64,000 nt of DNA from Thiodiazotropha sp040507225 (GTDB lineage Bacteria > Pseudomonadota > Gammaproteobacteria > Chromatiales > Chromatiaceae), in contig JBEVVG010000001.1 in assembly GCA_040507225.1 (NCBI GenBank), positions 1,426,001 to 1,490,000 of the forward strand, written 5' to 3'. Positions 17,772 through 26,837 of the stretch are shown piece by piece (positions within the stretch are counted from its first letter, which is position 1; every line of letters begins with the position of its first letter). The notes under the pieces are model-generated. The model was not told where the DNA came from. It saw nothing but the letters and a program-made list of their open reading frames with translations, and ran no database searches. The position numbers were made by a program, and so were the translations under genes.

Positions 17772-18812
17772 TTAACTATACAAATCTAGAAGAGCTTTTA
17801 TCTGACTATCTCTCGTAAAGTTTTTCTGTATTTCAAATGTATTGTGATAATGTTCAATATCACTCGAAGTTTCATAAAGAGCTAATATTTTATCGACTGC
17901 ATCTTCAGTATTCTCGCATAATTGCAACTCACCCAGTGACCTTATAGAAGGTATATCTCGCAATATAATAGGTAAATTTATTGATGCGGCTTCCAGGATA
18001 GACATCGGGTTACCTTCCCATCTCGCCGTATGAAGATAACCATCTAATTTCTGCATCTCATGAAGCAATGCAATATGAGGCAACCAGCCAGTTACTTCTA
18101 TCCCATTACTCATGAGATAATCTTCTTGATCAATAGAACCCCCGCCCAGCCATAGAAAGCGTATACCTTTGTTCTGTCGAGAAAGTGATTTATAAACATT
18201 TACAAAAAATACTGGGTCTTTTTGCGGTGATAACCTACCTACCATTCCAATAGTAAATTGCCTTTCTGTATTCTTATTATATTTAATTGATTCATCTTTC
18301 TTAAGATCACATTCTGCATAGTTTGGTAGATAAAGTGCTCTGCGTGTACCAATCATTGATTTACCTAATTGAACTTCGCGAGGACTTACACCGGCGACAC
18401 AATATCCACCCATACTAAGTAACTGTTCTGCCAAATATATAAATCCCCTCTTTAATAGATTTAAATCAAGTCTCTCGAAGCCGTAGCAATGAGGTGTATA
18501 TATAATTTGCTCCCGATTTATAAACGATAATCTCCCGTAGAGTCCTGCGTATGATGAATGCAAATGGACATATCTCGGCACTAACGCAATATATTTTTTT
18601 CGGATACATCGGATAGCAAGAACAGGATTCAGTGGAAGGATATATATTTCCTCAAAGGGATTATCATCACCAAGTTCTATCTTTGCCTCGTTCCTTACTG
18701 TTGCTAGCAAATAGTGTTTAAACTGTTTAGAGTTCTTTGCATACTCTATTATTGCTGTAGTTACTCCACCGCCAAATGATTCTGAAACATGTAAAATATT
18801 TTTAGTTTTCAT
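17772..18812 (-). CDS. Glycosyltransferase, GT4-like
   Basis: A 346-residue GT-B glycosyltransferase. The N-terminal domain begins ILHVSESFGGGVTTA, a common donor-side glycine-rich start, the linker-side motif IGMVGRLSPQKDP lies mid-protein, and the C-terminal nucleotide-sugar site has an E-x7-E pattern (EGNPMSILE). Cytoplasmic, acting on the lipid-linked repeat unit. Donor and linkage cannot be read from sequence. It is the second of two GT4-type genes in the block and is directly adjacent to the flippase gene. Confidence 0.86.
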   Translation of the reverse strand: MKTKNILHVSESFGGGVTTAIIEYAKNSKQFKHYLLATVRNEAKIELGDDNPFEEIYILPLNPVLAIRCIRKKYIALVPRYVHLHSSYAGLYGRLSFINREQIIYTPHCYGFERLDLNLLKRGFIYLAEQLLSMGGYCVAGVSPREVQLGKSMIGTRRALYLPNYAECDLKKDESIKYNKNTERQFTIGMVGRLSPQKDPVFFVNVYKSLSRQNKGIRFLWLGGGSIDQEDYLMSNGIEVTGWLPHIALLHEMQKLDGYLHTARWEGNPMSILEAASINLPIILRDIPSIRSLGELQLCENTEDAVDKILALYETSSDIEHYHNTFEIQKNFTRDSQIKALLDLYS

Positions 18813-18865
18813 AACTAAGTGTTAAATAAAGATGTGTAGCTGTTTAATTTTTTCCAAGCACATAG

Positions 18866-20032
18866 CTAATACAATCTCAATACCGCTCTATAATACTCCG
18901 TCCTTATTCGTATCATGTTTCTAAAATGATAGTCACGTGCCTTCTCTAGACTCATTTGACCCATTTCTTGTAGTTTACTTATACTAGTAAAGGATTCTCT
19001 AATGATGTTCGCTAGAGTCAAGTAATCTTCACTTTCGAAGATGTATTCACTTGGCAGCAATTCAGGGATTCCTCCTACATTCGAACCAACACACGGAATA
19101 CCTCTAGCCATTGCTTCCATTAAGGCTCTAGGTAACCCCTCTTGTCTCGAAGGAAGCACAAACATATCACTCTCATCAATGAGGTCCCTTATCGATTTTC
19201 CACCTCTGACCTTTCCATAAAACTTGATATTACGTTCAACATTTAACTCTTTAGCCAAACTCTCAAAATACTCTCTATACTCTCCATCTCCGATCAATTT
19301 TAATTTGACATTCAATCCATTATTTATGCATTGATGTAAAGCTTTAATTAGGACATCTTGACCTTTATACATTTGCACCATCATACCGACATTAATTACA
19401 CTAGGCTCTTCGGTATTGAATTCTTCTAAACTTTTTGGAGAATCTCTGTAGCAATTATCCTGCAATACTAGATCCGTGTAGCTATATGTTGGCTTTCCTT
19501 TCTGCGGTGGATAACGCCTTTGTAATGACTTCTTTGTCACATACATGGTTACCCCAGCACGATTACATTGCCATTTTAATATTTTCATGAATCCAAAACG
19601 GAATATCTTTCTTAATGGATGGTTTACTGAACCTTTTCCTAATTGATCAGCTGGATCCGCTACACATTGGATAGCAAATTTTTTACTTCTCAATCCCGCG
19701 ATAATACTAAATATAGATGGGATAGTACCAGGAACTCTAAGTACGAATGCCGCATCTTCTTCACTTAGTTTAAATAATATTTTAATTATCTGAAGAGAGT
19801 GCAAAATAAATTCTAGTGGTCCCGAATACTGTGGAATTGCCTGAAATGTAACATTAGGACCAGTAACCGCCTTAGCTGTTTCATCCTCAATATCAAACAA
19901 TCTACCTACGACAGTTACCTCATCAAATACCGTTAGAAAGTGCCTACAAAAACTATCATAGTTCATATGATGCGACGCTGGCTGTCCATTCGACAGAGTA
20001 AACCTACCATCCATAATAGTTATACAACGCAT
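18866..20032 (-). CDS. Glycosyltransferase, GT4 family
   Basis: A 388-residue GT-B enzyme with the standard C-terminal Rossmann domain: VINVGMMVQMYKGQD, IKFYGKVRG and the E-x7-E stretch EGLPRALMEAM followed by CVGSNVGGIPE. It would transfer a sugar onto the undecaprenyl-linked intermediate made by the WcaJ-type priming enzyme. The start overlaps the stop of the pyruvyl-transferase-like gene by one base (TAATG). Together with the neighbouring GT4 gene it suggests a short repeat unit, assuming no other transferase lies outside the window. Confidence 0.9.
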   Translation of the reverse strand: MRCITIMDGRFTLSNGQPASHHMNYDSFCRHFLTVFDEVTVVGRLFDIEDETAKAVTGPNVTFQAIPQYSGPLEFILHSLQIIKILFKLSEEDAAFVLRVPGTIPSIFSIIAGLRSKKFAIQCVADPADQLGKGSVNHPLRKIFRFGFMKILKWQCNRAGVTMYVTKKSLQRRYPPQKGKPTYSYTDLVLQDNCYRDSPKSLEEFNTEEPSVINVGMMVQMYKGQDVLIKALHQCINNGLNVKLKLIGDGEYREYFESLAKELNVERNIKFYGKVRGGKSIRDLIDESDMFVLPSRQEGLPRALMEAMARGIPCVGSNVGGIPELLPSEYIFESEDYLTLANIIRESFTSISKLQEMGQMSLEKARDYHFRNMIRIRTEYYRAVLRLY

Positions 20033-21162
20033 TATTCTACACTCTTTCTATAATTTTCACTCACCAATTTGGTTAAATTCTCGTGGTACCTTTCAATACA
20101 AACTACAGCTTCAGACACTTTCTCCCAGTATTTTTCGGCATTTATCTTTAATCCTAAGACTTGATCACTAACGCGCTGTACATCGAAATCATTTACATTA
20201 TGTACATATTCCTTTAAGTTCAAATCTTCATATGCACCATACCCTTTTCTTTCATAACTGAGATGAATAGAAGGGCATCCTAACATTATTGACTCTAATG
20301 AACCGTGCAATCTTACGGATATAACTATTCCTCTTCCATATTCATCTATTGCACACTTTAATGTTTTAAAATCTTCACCCCACCCCAATTCTTTATAAAA
20401 GAATGTGTCACTGTTACCTCGAACTTCACTCTGAAGAACCACTATTAAGTCTGGAAAACTCTTCTTCAAATATTTTATTTTTTTTCGATATAACTTCTTC
20501 TTCTTACTCGAACCACTAATATCTCTAGCAATTAAGTATATTCTCTCATAATTTTTTTCTGTGATTATTTTCATTTTCGCTATTTTCATCACAGCTAGGT
20601 CAGGAAACCTACGTACGCCTTTATGCCAACCTATTTCATTAATAGATCGATTGTCTCTTAAGCAGATTATGTCCAACGATTTTATTGACCTTCTTAACAG
20701 CGATCCAAACATTCCTCTTAATGGACCTATACTTTGAGGTAAATATATTGTTTTCGATTTGCTATGTTCCGTTAATAATAATTGTGTAGCATGTACTACT
20801 AATGACTTCAATCCCTCTATAGATCTTCCACTCCTAAGGTACCCACCGCCAACACCTACTATCAAATTTGCACACTCAAGTTCTTTTGATATATTATTTA
20901 AATATAAATTTTTAATTCCAGATATATGAAGTATTATTTTAATAATTGAAAATATGGCAGTTAATAATTGTGTTATTTTATTGTCACGAATATTCGGCGC
21001 TGATATTACGTTATCTAAATCACAAAATGACTTAGCGTCGACTGCCACTACTTTAATGATATCCTCTGATGGCACCGAACATCTGATTAACTCTATGGTT
21101 AAATCGACTAGCAATCCATCTCCACGATTTCCTCTACTATATGCGTGTAGCACAACAATCAT
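20032..21162 (-). CDS. Polysaccharide pyruvyl transferase family protein
   Basis: A 376-residue protein of the CsaB/WcaK family, which moves pyruvate from PEP onto a sugar as a ketal and adds negative charge. Recognisable features are the N-terminal SRGNRGDGLL, the mid-protein GVGGGYL, YLPQSIGP and the C-terminal RLHGSLESIMLGCPSI. It is the first gene of the tightly spaced block of seven genes that ends with the beta-helix gene. Some members of this family act as glycosyltransferases or have unknown roles, so pyruvylation is probable rather than certain. Confidence 0.84.
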   Translation of the reverse strand: MIVVLHAYSRGNRGDGLLVDLTIELIRCSVPSEDIIKVVAVDAKSFCDLDNVISAPNIRDNKITQLLTAIFSIIKIILHISGIKNLYLNNISKELECANLIVGVGGGYLRSGRSIEGLKSLVVHATQLLLTEHSKSKTIYLPQSIGPLRGMFGSLLRRSIKSLDIICLRDNRSINEIGWHKGVRRFPDLAVMKIAKMKIITEKNYERIYLIARDISGSSKKKKLYRKKIKYLKKSFPDLIVVLQSEVRGNSDTFFYKELGWGEDFKTLKCAIDEYGRGIVISVRLHGSLESIMLGCPSIHLSYERKGYGAYEDLNLKEYVHNVNDFDVQRVSDQVLGLKINAEKYWEKVSEAVVCIERYHENLTKLVSENYRKSVE

Positions 21163-21925
21163 TCATATTACCCTTGTGTGAATACTCATCTAAAACAATT
21201 AAAACACAGACTTCGAGATCCTAGATATTGTTTGCTTTATCGATAGATTACGAATAGAACATTTCAATTTATAGAGTATTTACATCGTTGACTCATCGAA
21301 GATATATCTAGATATCAATGGATATTAAATATAGGGCCAAAAAAAATATTCATGTCTTGCCATTTACTTCGAACTTTCATGTTAATTCAATATCCTAAAA
21401 TATATTTACCGATGTAAGTGCATTTCCTTCTATATACGTAATCGATAATATCCCTCAAGATATACCTTTGCTAACCTGATGATATATAGGTATTAGGCGA
21501 TAAATATAAATATTCACTTACGGAAACCAAGATCAGTAGTAAATCATACGAGTTGGATTTCGCCTGTCTTCGTAATGTATATTATATCTGTTCCATACTT
21601 AATTCTTGATCCCTTAATTCCTTGCATGACTAACTTCGCATCTTTTTCTTAGTCTCCCCAAGACAAAGATCACATAGCATCTCACATTTATAGTCCTTGC
21701 CTAGTCCATCAAATTCAAATGGAGACTGTATAGATCCGTCCCATCAAATACGTTATCGTTGCACATAGAATCTATTTAGACAGGAATGAAGTGTCTATCG
21801 CAAAAGATACACCGACAACACCGAGTTGTATGTAGTTATTAATGACGACACGTGAGATTAAATCGGGAAACAGTATACTTTTCATCTTTTTTCTATTATT
21901 AATGAGATATTAGTAGCAAGCTTTA
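21163..21925. other. Long AT-rich non-coding gap, 763 bp
   Basis: I find no open frame of useful length on either strand and no RNA gene. It separates the kinase/Wzz pair from the repeat-unit assembly genes. It may contain a promoter for the seven-gene block starting at 21162, or be the remains of a lost gene. Confidence 0.4.
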
Positions 21926-22744
21926 TTAATAATACCGAGATGTAGTTTCAATGTTCTTCGACTTATTTAGAACCACACCCAAAACGTTAAATTTTTCCAA
22001 CAATTCGTATGAGCGTTTAATGTCTTTGTTGGTCGTCATTTCATCTTCTACCACCAACATAACTGCATCCACATAGGGGGCGAAAGCAATCACATCATCA
22101 CAAGATAGCAAAGGTGGCATATCGTAAATTACTAAGCGATTTGGATATCTATTCTTCAACTCATTTACAAGTGTTACGGTAATTGGCGACGACAACATCT
22201 CTGACGAGTTAGCAATCGATCGATTTCCTGGCAATATTACTAACCGTTCAATACCGGGATTAAAAAATATCTCATTTAATTCTTTATTACTATCGAAATA
22301 ATCACTTATTCCAAATTCTTCATTCGAGTAAAAGTACGTATGAACACTTGGACGCCTTAGGTCCATATCTACGAGAAGAACTGAGTGATTCACATCCCTA
22401 GCTAAACTCATACTCAAATTAATTGAAGTTATTGTTTTTCCGCATCCCTCATTCGGGCTTGTTATCGCAAGTGTATTCCATTGATTTGCCTTCATCCGCT
22501 GAGTGACTTGAGTTCTCAATACTTTATATTGGTCTGAGATTAGCTCACTCGTATGTCCAGTAATAACACGTCTATCCCTAAGATATTTTTCATCATATTT
22601 GAAAGTCTTAGTTTGTGTATATACTATATTATTAATTTCGCTAGCAATCATTTTCCTCTTTTTCTGCTTGTCGTCTCGTATAGTAAGAGACTCTACAGTA
22701 TGTGCCATACGCGCTTTTTCAAGAGCTTGTTTGATTTTTTCCAT
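21926..22744 (-). CDS. Bacterial tyrosine autokinase (CpsD/CapB type) of the polysaccharide locus
   Basis: A 272-residue cytoplasmic BY-kinase. Walker A is SPNEGCGKT (96-104), Walker A' is LLVDMDLRRPS (from 123) and Walker B is VIYDMPPL. The C-terminus has only a short tyrosine cluster (TTSRYY). In this family the kinase pairs with a Wzz-type membrane protein, and its phosphorylation cycle controls polymer length and export. That partner is encoded immediately upstream. The short tail suggests fewer phosphorylation sites than in E. coli Wzc. Confidence 0.88.
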   Translation of the reverse strand: MEKIKQALEKARMAHTVESLTIRDDKQKKRKMIASEINNIVYTQTKTFKYDEKYLRDRRVITGHTSELISDQYKVLRTQVTQRMKANQWNTLAITSPNEGCGKTITSINLSMSLARDVNHSVLLVDMDLRRPSVHTYFYSNEEFGISDYFDSNKELNEIFFNPGIERLVILPGNRSIANSSEMLSSPITVTLVNELKNRYPNRLVIYDMPPLLSCDDVIAFAPYVDAVMLVVEDEMTTNKDIKRSYELLEKFNVLGVVLNKSKNIETTSRYY

Positions 22745-22815
22745 TTAACTCGATACCTTGGTTAGGTTAGTCTTTCTCATCGATATATCGACACTTAATA
22801 TAACCAACAAGCCGG

Positions 22816-24432
22816 TTATGTATTCACATCAATTCCAAGCTTTCTCATCAATAAATACCAAATAACATCAAGTGGCATAAAGAACATATGCGTCAAAACA
22901 ATTAGTATTAAAATTGCCACCATCGCCGACGTAAATATAGCCAACCTATTTTTTAGACGTTGTTTATTGTCCGACTCAACTTCTATATAGGGTATTACCG
23001 CAAGTGGTGGTGCATTTGTGATCGTGATTATACCTTTAGCACCAAATACACTCTGATCTAAGTTTTCTTTAATCACAACATTAACAAAACCGCTCGTAAT
23101 ACTAAAAACAAAGCCAAGAAATAATATAGCAAGTCGATTCGGCTTATCAGGCTCCTCAGGAAGTTGAGGTGGCTCTATTAGAGAAAACCTTTCACCTTTA
23201 CGCTCTCGCTCTAATGATTCAGCTAGTTGGGCTTCTAATTGCTTTGCTTTTATTTCTTGATATTTTGCTAATGCGTTGTCGTAATCTCGCGTAAGTTTCT
23301 TATACTGACGTTCCACTTGTGGACTTTGTGTAAGCCTTTCCTCGTATGAACGTAATTTAGCCTTAATATCATTTCTTGATTTTTTAAGAGATAACATCTC
23401 ACTATCAGCAGCTTGTAATTGAGTGTTGAGTTGGATATAAGCTGGATTATCGGATTGTAAAATTTTACTATCTACATCATTAATTCTAACTTCCTCCTGC
23501 AAAACACCTATTTCTTCCTTTATTTTTATCAATGTTGGGTGAGAATCTGTATACTTTGTGGCAAGCGATAAATATTCAGTCTGAAGCGTTCTCAAACGAT
23601 CTTCAGCGCCCACTACCCTATTACCGTTTGAGTTGTATATGTCTGTTGTTGGTTTAACTTGAGAAATCTCAGATTGAAGATAGATCCTCCTCTCTTCTAG
23701 AGTACGAATTTGTTGATTCAACTCCGATAATTCTCGCTCACTTCGCTCCATGAGTTGCATATTGAGTTGCTGGAGTTCAGGTAGGTTATTAACATGTTTC
23801 TCTTTAAAATCAGCCAAAGCCTTTTCAAGGGCAGCGATTTCTTTGTTTAAACGATCTGCTTCTGCACTGAGAAAACTTGATGTTTCAAGCGCAGATTGTG
23901 TACGTTGCCTAAGATTTTCATCAAGGTATAAAGAAACAAGTTCATTTGTTATTTTTTGAGCTATTCTTGGATCCTTGTTACTGAAAGCGAGAGTAAATGC
24001 AATTGTTGCAGTTGTTGGGCGACCACTTCTAGGATCAACCACATCCGCACTGACCATCTCTAAATCAATATCCTCTTGTAAATCTTCAGCCAATAAAGTT
24101 AGACTGGTGTTTCCACGTTCGTCTGCATATAGGCCATAGTTCTCTATTATTCTACCTAAATTGTCAGTGGTCATTACTCTCTGGCTTATAATCTGGATAC
24201 GCTCCCCAGCGAACGAAGTTACTGTAGAGCGAACAAACTCGCTGGGGATTTCCTGCTGTTCAATCAGTATGGTGGCTTCAGCCCGATATACAGAGGGCAG
24301 TCCTAACGCAAGACTAATGCTCATCAATAGGATTAAACCGGCTGGTAAGATAAGCTGCTTTCTGCGGCGTTTTAGAATGGCGATATAATCGCCTATGCTG
24401 AGTAACTGTTCATCTTCCATTGTGCTTGTCAC
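22816..24432 (-). CDS. Wzz/GumC-type chain-length determinant
   Basis: A 538-residue polysaccharide co-polymerase. The N-terminal Wzz domain begins with ISIGDYIAIL-like sequence (SIGDYIAILKRRR) followed by the first membrane helix (about 34-52). A long periplasmic part with coiled-coil heptads spans roughly 180-400. The proline-rich PQLPEEPDKPNR precedes a second membrane helix near 430, and a further hydrophobic helix lies near 495-520. It lacks a fused kinase domain, and the kinase is the next gene downstream. The length and the extra C-terminal helix resemble the chain-length proteins of exosortase loci. Confidence 0.9.
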   Translation of the reverse strand: MTSTMEDEQLLSIGDYIAILKRRRKQLILPAGLILLMSISLALGLPSVYRAEATILIEQQEIPSEFVRSTVTSFAGERIQIISQRVMTTDNLGRIIENYGLYADERGNTSLTLLAEDLQEDIDLEMVSADVVDPRSGRPTTATIAFTLAFSNKDPRIAQKITNELVSLYLDENLRQRTQSALETSSFLSAEADRLNKEIAALEKALADFKEKHVNNLPELQQLNMQLMERSERELSELNQQIRTLEERRIYLQSEISQVKPTTDIYNSNGNRVVGAEDRLRTLQTEYLSLATKYTDSHPTLIKIKEEIGVLQEEVRINDVDSKILQSDNPAYIQLNTQLQAADSEMLSLKKSRNDIKAKLRSYEERLTQSPQVERQYKKLTRDYDNALAKYQEIKAKQLEAQLAESLERERKGERFSLIEPPQLPEEPDKPNRLAILFLGFVFSITSGFVNVVIKENLDQSVFGAKGIITITNAPPLAVIPYIEVESDNKQRLKNRLAIFTSAMVAILILIVLTHMFFMPLDVIWYLLMRKLGIDVNT

Positions 24433-24726
24433 TTCCAGATTGTCAGGTCGCGGATTGTATCATACCTCTGCGTGTTTAGTAGCTAATTCTAATACACGCA
24501 TAAGTTCGTTTTTATGCGTTGATTCACATCATTAACAATCTCATCTAGATAGACTATGAGTTTTTTTACACTCAACTTATAATCACTCTACCCATCTCTC
24601 ACCAACTCACATTTTTAGACAAGATAATAAATACATCGAAAAGTAGTAGATGCAGCGCATATCTTCTTTTCCTTAGGAGACATATGTAGGATAATTCTCA
24701 CATAAATGGATATGGAATAGGATGTA
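24433..24726. promoter_or_regulatory. Divergent promoter region
   Basis: AT-rich spacer between the minus-strand export genes and the plus-strand priming transferase. On the plus strand a perfect TATAAT lies at 24578-24583 but with no good -35 box and 144 bases from the ATG. It is the natural place for promoters controlling both arms of the locus. No operator recognised. Confidence 0.45.
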
Positions 24727-26148
24727 ATGGAAAAGCTGCTGGGAGCACAACAAACAGGACGATCCCTCCTTCAAAGACGAAATAATCTTTCGACATTGCT
24801 TCAGGCTCTTTTGGACGGACTTTCTGTCACTATTCTTATCGTTAGTCTTTCCATAGTGGTTACCGGCACATTTAGCATGCCATACATGATATTTGCGCTC
24901 TCATTGCTGGGAGCCATGTCTGTGGTGTATGACCGGATTAATATCTATCGTCATCATGGAACGATGACGAAAAAAGCACTCAAATTACTCAAAGCATGGA
25001 GTAGCGTTTTTGCAATATTAGTAGTACTGGCTTTCCTGACTAAGAGTTCCGAAGTCTACTCCCGTACAGTTGCACTTTCGGTATATTTCATAGGCTATGT
25101 TGTTCAACTAACACTACATTTTTCACTAAGTTATTTCCAAAGGCTTTCTGCCGCAAGTGATTTCAATTCAAGGGCTCTGATCATTGGCTCAGGTGCTCTA
25201 GCCAATCATATATACGAACGCATAAACCAAAACCCATGGATGCCAGAAGAGGTATTGGGCGCCGTAACTGTAGATGGCATTGAAAGTACATCCGCAAATG
25301 AACCAATAAATACTCCTATCCTTGGCACACTCAAGTCTGTAAAAGATCTGATTGAATCCAAACAAATAACCACTATTTATATTGCAGTCCCTTTGGACAG
25401 TTCCCCTATCATTCAAGACATTTATTTCGATTTACTTAATTTAAATCTCAACATTCACTGGGCCCCCAATATTTACGCATTAAATCTAATAAATCATAAC
25501 GTTAAAGAATTAGCTGGAATCCCAATCTTAACGTTGTCAGAGTCACCGTTAATCGGATCTCATTTATTGATGAAGTCATTCGAGGATAGAATTCTGGCAA
25601 TCCTGATACTGATCATTGCGTGTCCAATCATGTTTTTCACAGCTATTGCGATCAAGTGGGAGTCTCCAGGACCGGTATTTTTTCGTCAGGAGCGGACTGG
25701 TTGGGATGGCAAAACTTTCAAAATCTGGAAATTTCGTAGCATGTGTTTACATCAACCAGAAGATGGCAAAATAAAACAAGCTTCAAAAAATGATAGCCGC
25801 ATCACAAGGATCGGCGCATTTATCCGTCAATCAAGCATCGACGAATTGCCTCAGTTATTCAATGTTTTGGCAGGCCAGATGTCGCTCGTAGGACCTAGAC
25901 CCCACGCCCTGCAACACAATGAAGAATACTCCACCCAGATCGAAGCTTACATGGCCCGACATCGTATAAAACCCGGCATGACAGGCTTGGCGCAGATTCG
26001 AGGATATCGGGGAGAAACTAAAGAGTTGTCTCAGATGGAGAAACGTGTTCAATACGACTTGGAATATATTAATAACTGGTCTATTTGGCTTGATCTAACA
26101 ATACTAGCACGCACAATTATCACACTAAAAAACGACAATGCTTACTAA
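24727..26148 (+). CDS. Undecaprenyl-phosphate sugar phosphotransferase (WcaJ-type priming enzyme)
   Basis: A 473-residue polyprenyl-phosphate hexose-1-phosphate transferase that starts each repeat unit on undecaprenyl phosphate. Four N-terminal membrane helices (to about residue 145) are followed by a CoA-binding-like domain (ALIIGSGALANHIY) and, from about 285, the catalytic bacterial sugar transferase domain. That domain has a hydrophobic re-entrant helix, GPVFFRQERTG, KIWKFRSM, SIDELPQLFNVL and LVGPRPH. Full-length architecture matches WcaJ/GumD, where glucose-1-phosphate is the usual substrate. Specificity is inferred. It is transcribed opposite to the rest of the locus. Confidence 0.93.
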   Translation: MEKLLGAQQTGRSLLQRRNNLSTLLQALLDGLSVTILIVSLSIVVTGTFSMPYMIFALSLLGAMSVVYDRINIYRHHGTMTKKALKLLKAWSSVFAILVVLAFLTKSSEVYSRTVALSVYFIGYVVQLTLHFSLSYFQRLSAASDFNSRALIIGSGALANHIYERINQNPWMPEEVLGAVTVDGIESTSANEPINTPILGTLKSVKDLIESKQITTIYIAVPLDSSPIIQDIYFDLLNLNLNIHWAPNIYALNLINHNVKELAGIPILTLSESPLIGSHLLMKSFEDRILAILILIIACPIMFFTAIAIKWESPGPVFFRQERTGWDGKTFKIWKFRSMCLHQPEDGKIKQASKNDSRITRIGAFIRQSSIDELPQLFNVLAGQMSLVGPRPHALQHNEEYSTQIEAYMARHRIKPGMTGLAQIRGYRGETKELSQMEKRVQYDLEYINNWSIWLDLTILARTIITLKNDNAY

Positions 26149-26208
26149 CCACTGAAGATTTTCAGTTACATATTTTTTGATACTTTTTATTTCCTCACAC
26201 GATTATCA

Positions 26209-26817
26209 ATGGACGATAACGTTGTCTGGCATCAAGACACCGTAACCCGCGACCGACGGGAAAAAATGAATCTTCGCCGGTCGAAACTTCTCTGGTTTAC
26301 TGGCCTTTCCGGATCCGGGAAATCCACTCTGGCGCATGCCCTCGAGGAGCGACTGCACCAGCGCGGTTGCCGTACTTATGTGTTCGATGGGGATAATGTG
26401 CGCCACGGTTTGTGCCGGGATTTGAGTTTCAGCATTGAGGATCGCACAGAAAACATACGCAGAATCAGTGAAATGGCGAAACTGTTCGTGGATGCCGGGA
26501 TTATTTCCCTGACTGCGTTCATCTCGCCGATCCGGGAAGATCGGGATCGTGCCCGTGAACTGTTTCCTGAGGGAGACTTTATCGAGGTCTATATCAAGGC
26601 CTCCATCGAGACCTGTGAAAACCGGGATGTGAAGGGCCTGTACAAACGGGCAAGAGCTGGTGAGATCCCGAATTTTACCGGTATCTCCTCGCCTTATGAG
26701 CCACCGCTGAATCCTGAGATTTGTGTCGATACCGAGTCTATGAGCATCGATTATTGCGTGGATCAGTTGCTTGATGGACTAGAGCAACTAGGTGTCATCC
26801 CTACTACAGTTGTTTGA
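26209..26817 (+). CDS. cysC: Adenylylsulfate (APS) kinase
   Basis: Phosphorylates APS to PAPS with ATP. It has 202 residues, normal length. The P-loop is GLSGSGKST (32-40), followed by FDGDNVRHGL with the substrate-binding residues and ISPIREDRD. No cysD or cysN is adjacent. Its place directly after the priming transferase suggests that the PAPS serves sulfation of the polysaccharide, although no sulfotransferase is visible in the window. A housekeeping sulfate-assimilation role remains possible. It converges with the ATPase/OmpA-like gene, leaving only about 20 bases between. Confidence 0.95.
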   Translation: MDDNVVWHQDTVTRDRREKMNLRRSKLLWFTGLSGSGKSTLAHALEERLHQRGCRTYVFDGDNVRHGLCRDLSFSIEDRTENIRRISEMAKLFVDAGIISLTAFISPIREDRDRARELFPEGDFIEVYIKASIETCENRDVKGLYKRARAGEIPNFTGISSPYEPPLNPEICVDTESMSIDYCVDQLLDGLEQLGVIPTTVV

Positions 26818-26837
26818 ATGATTGCGGTTCGGTTAAT

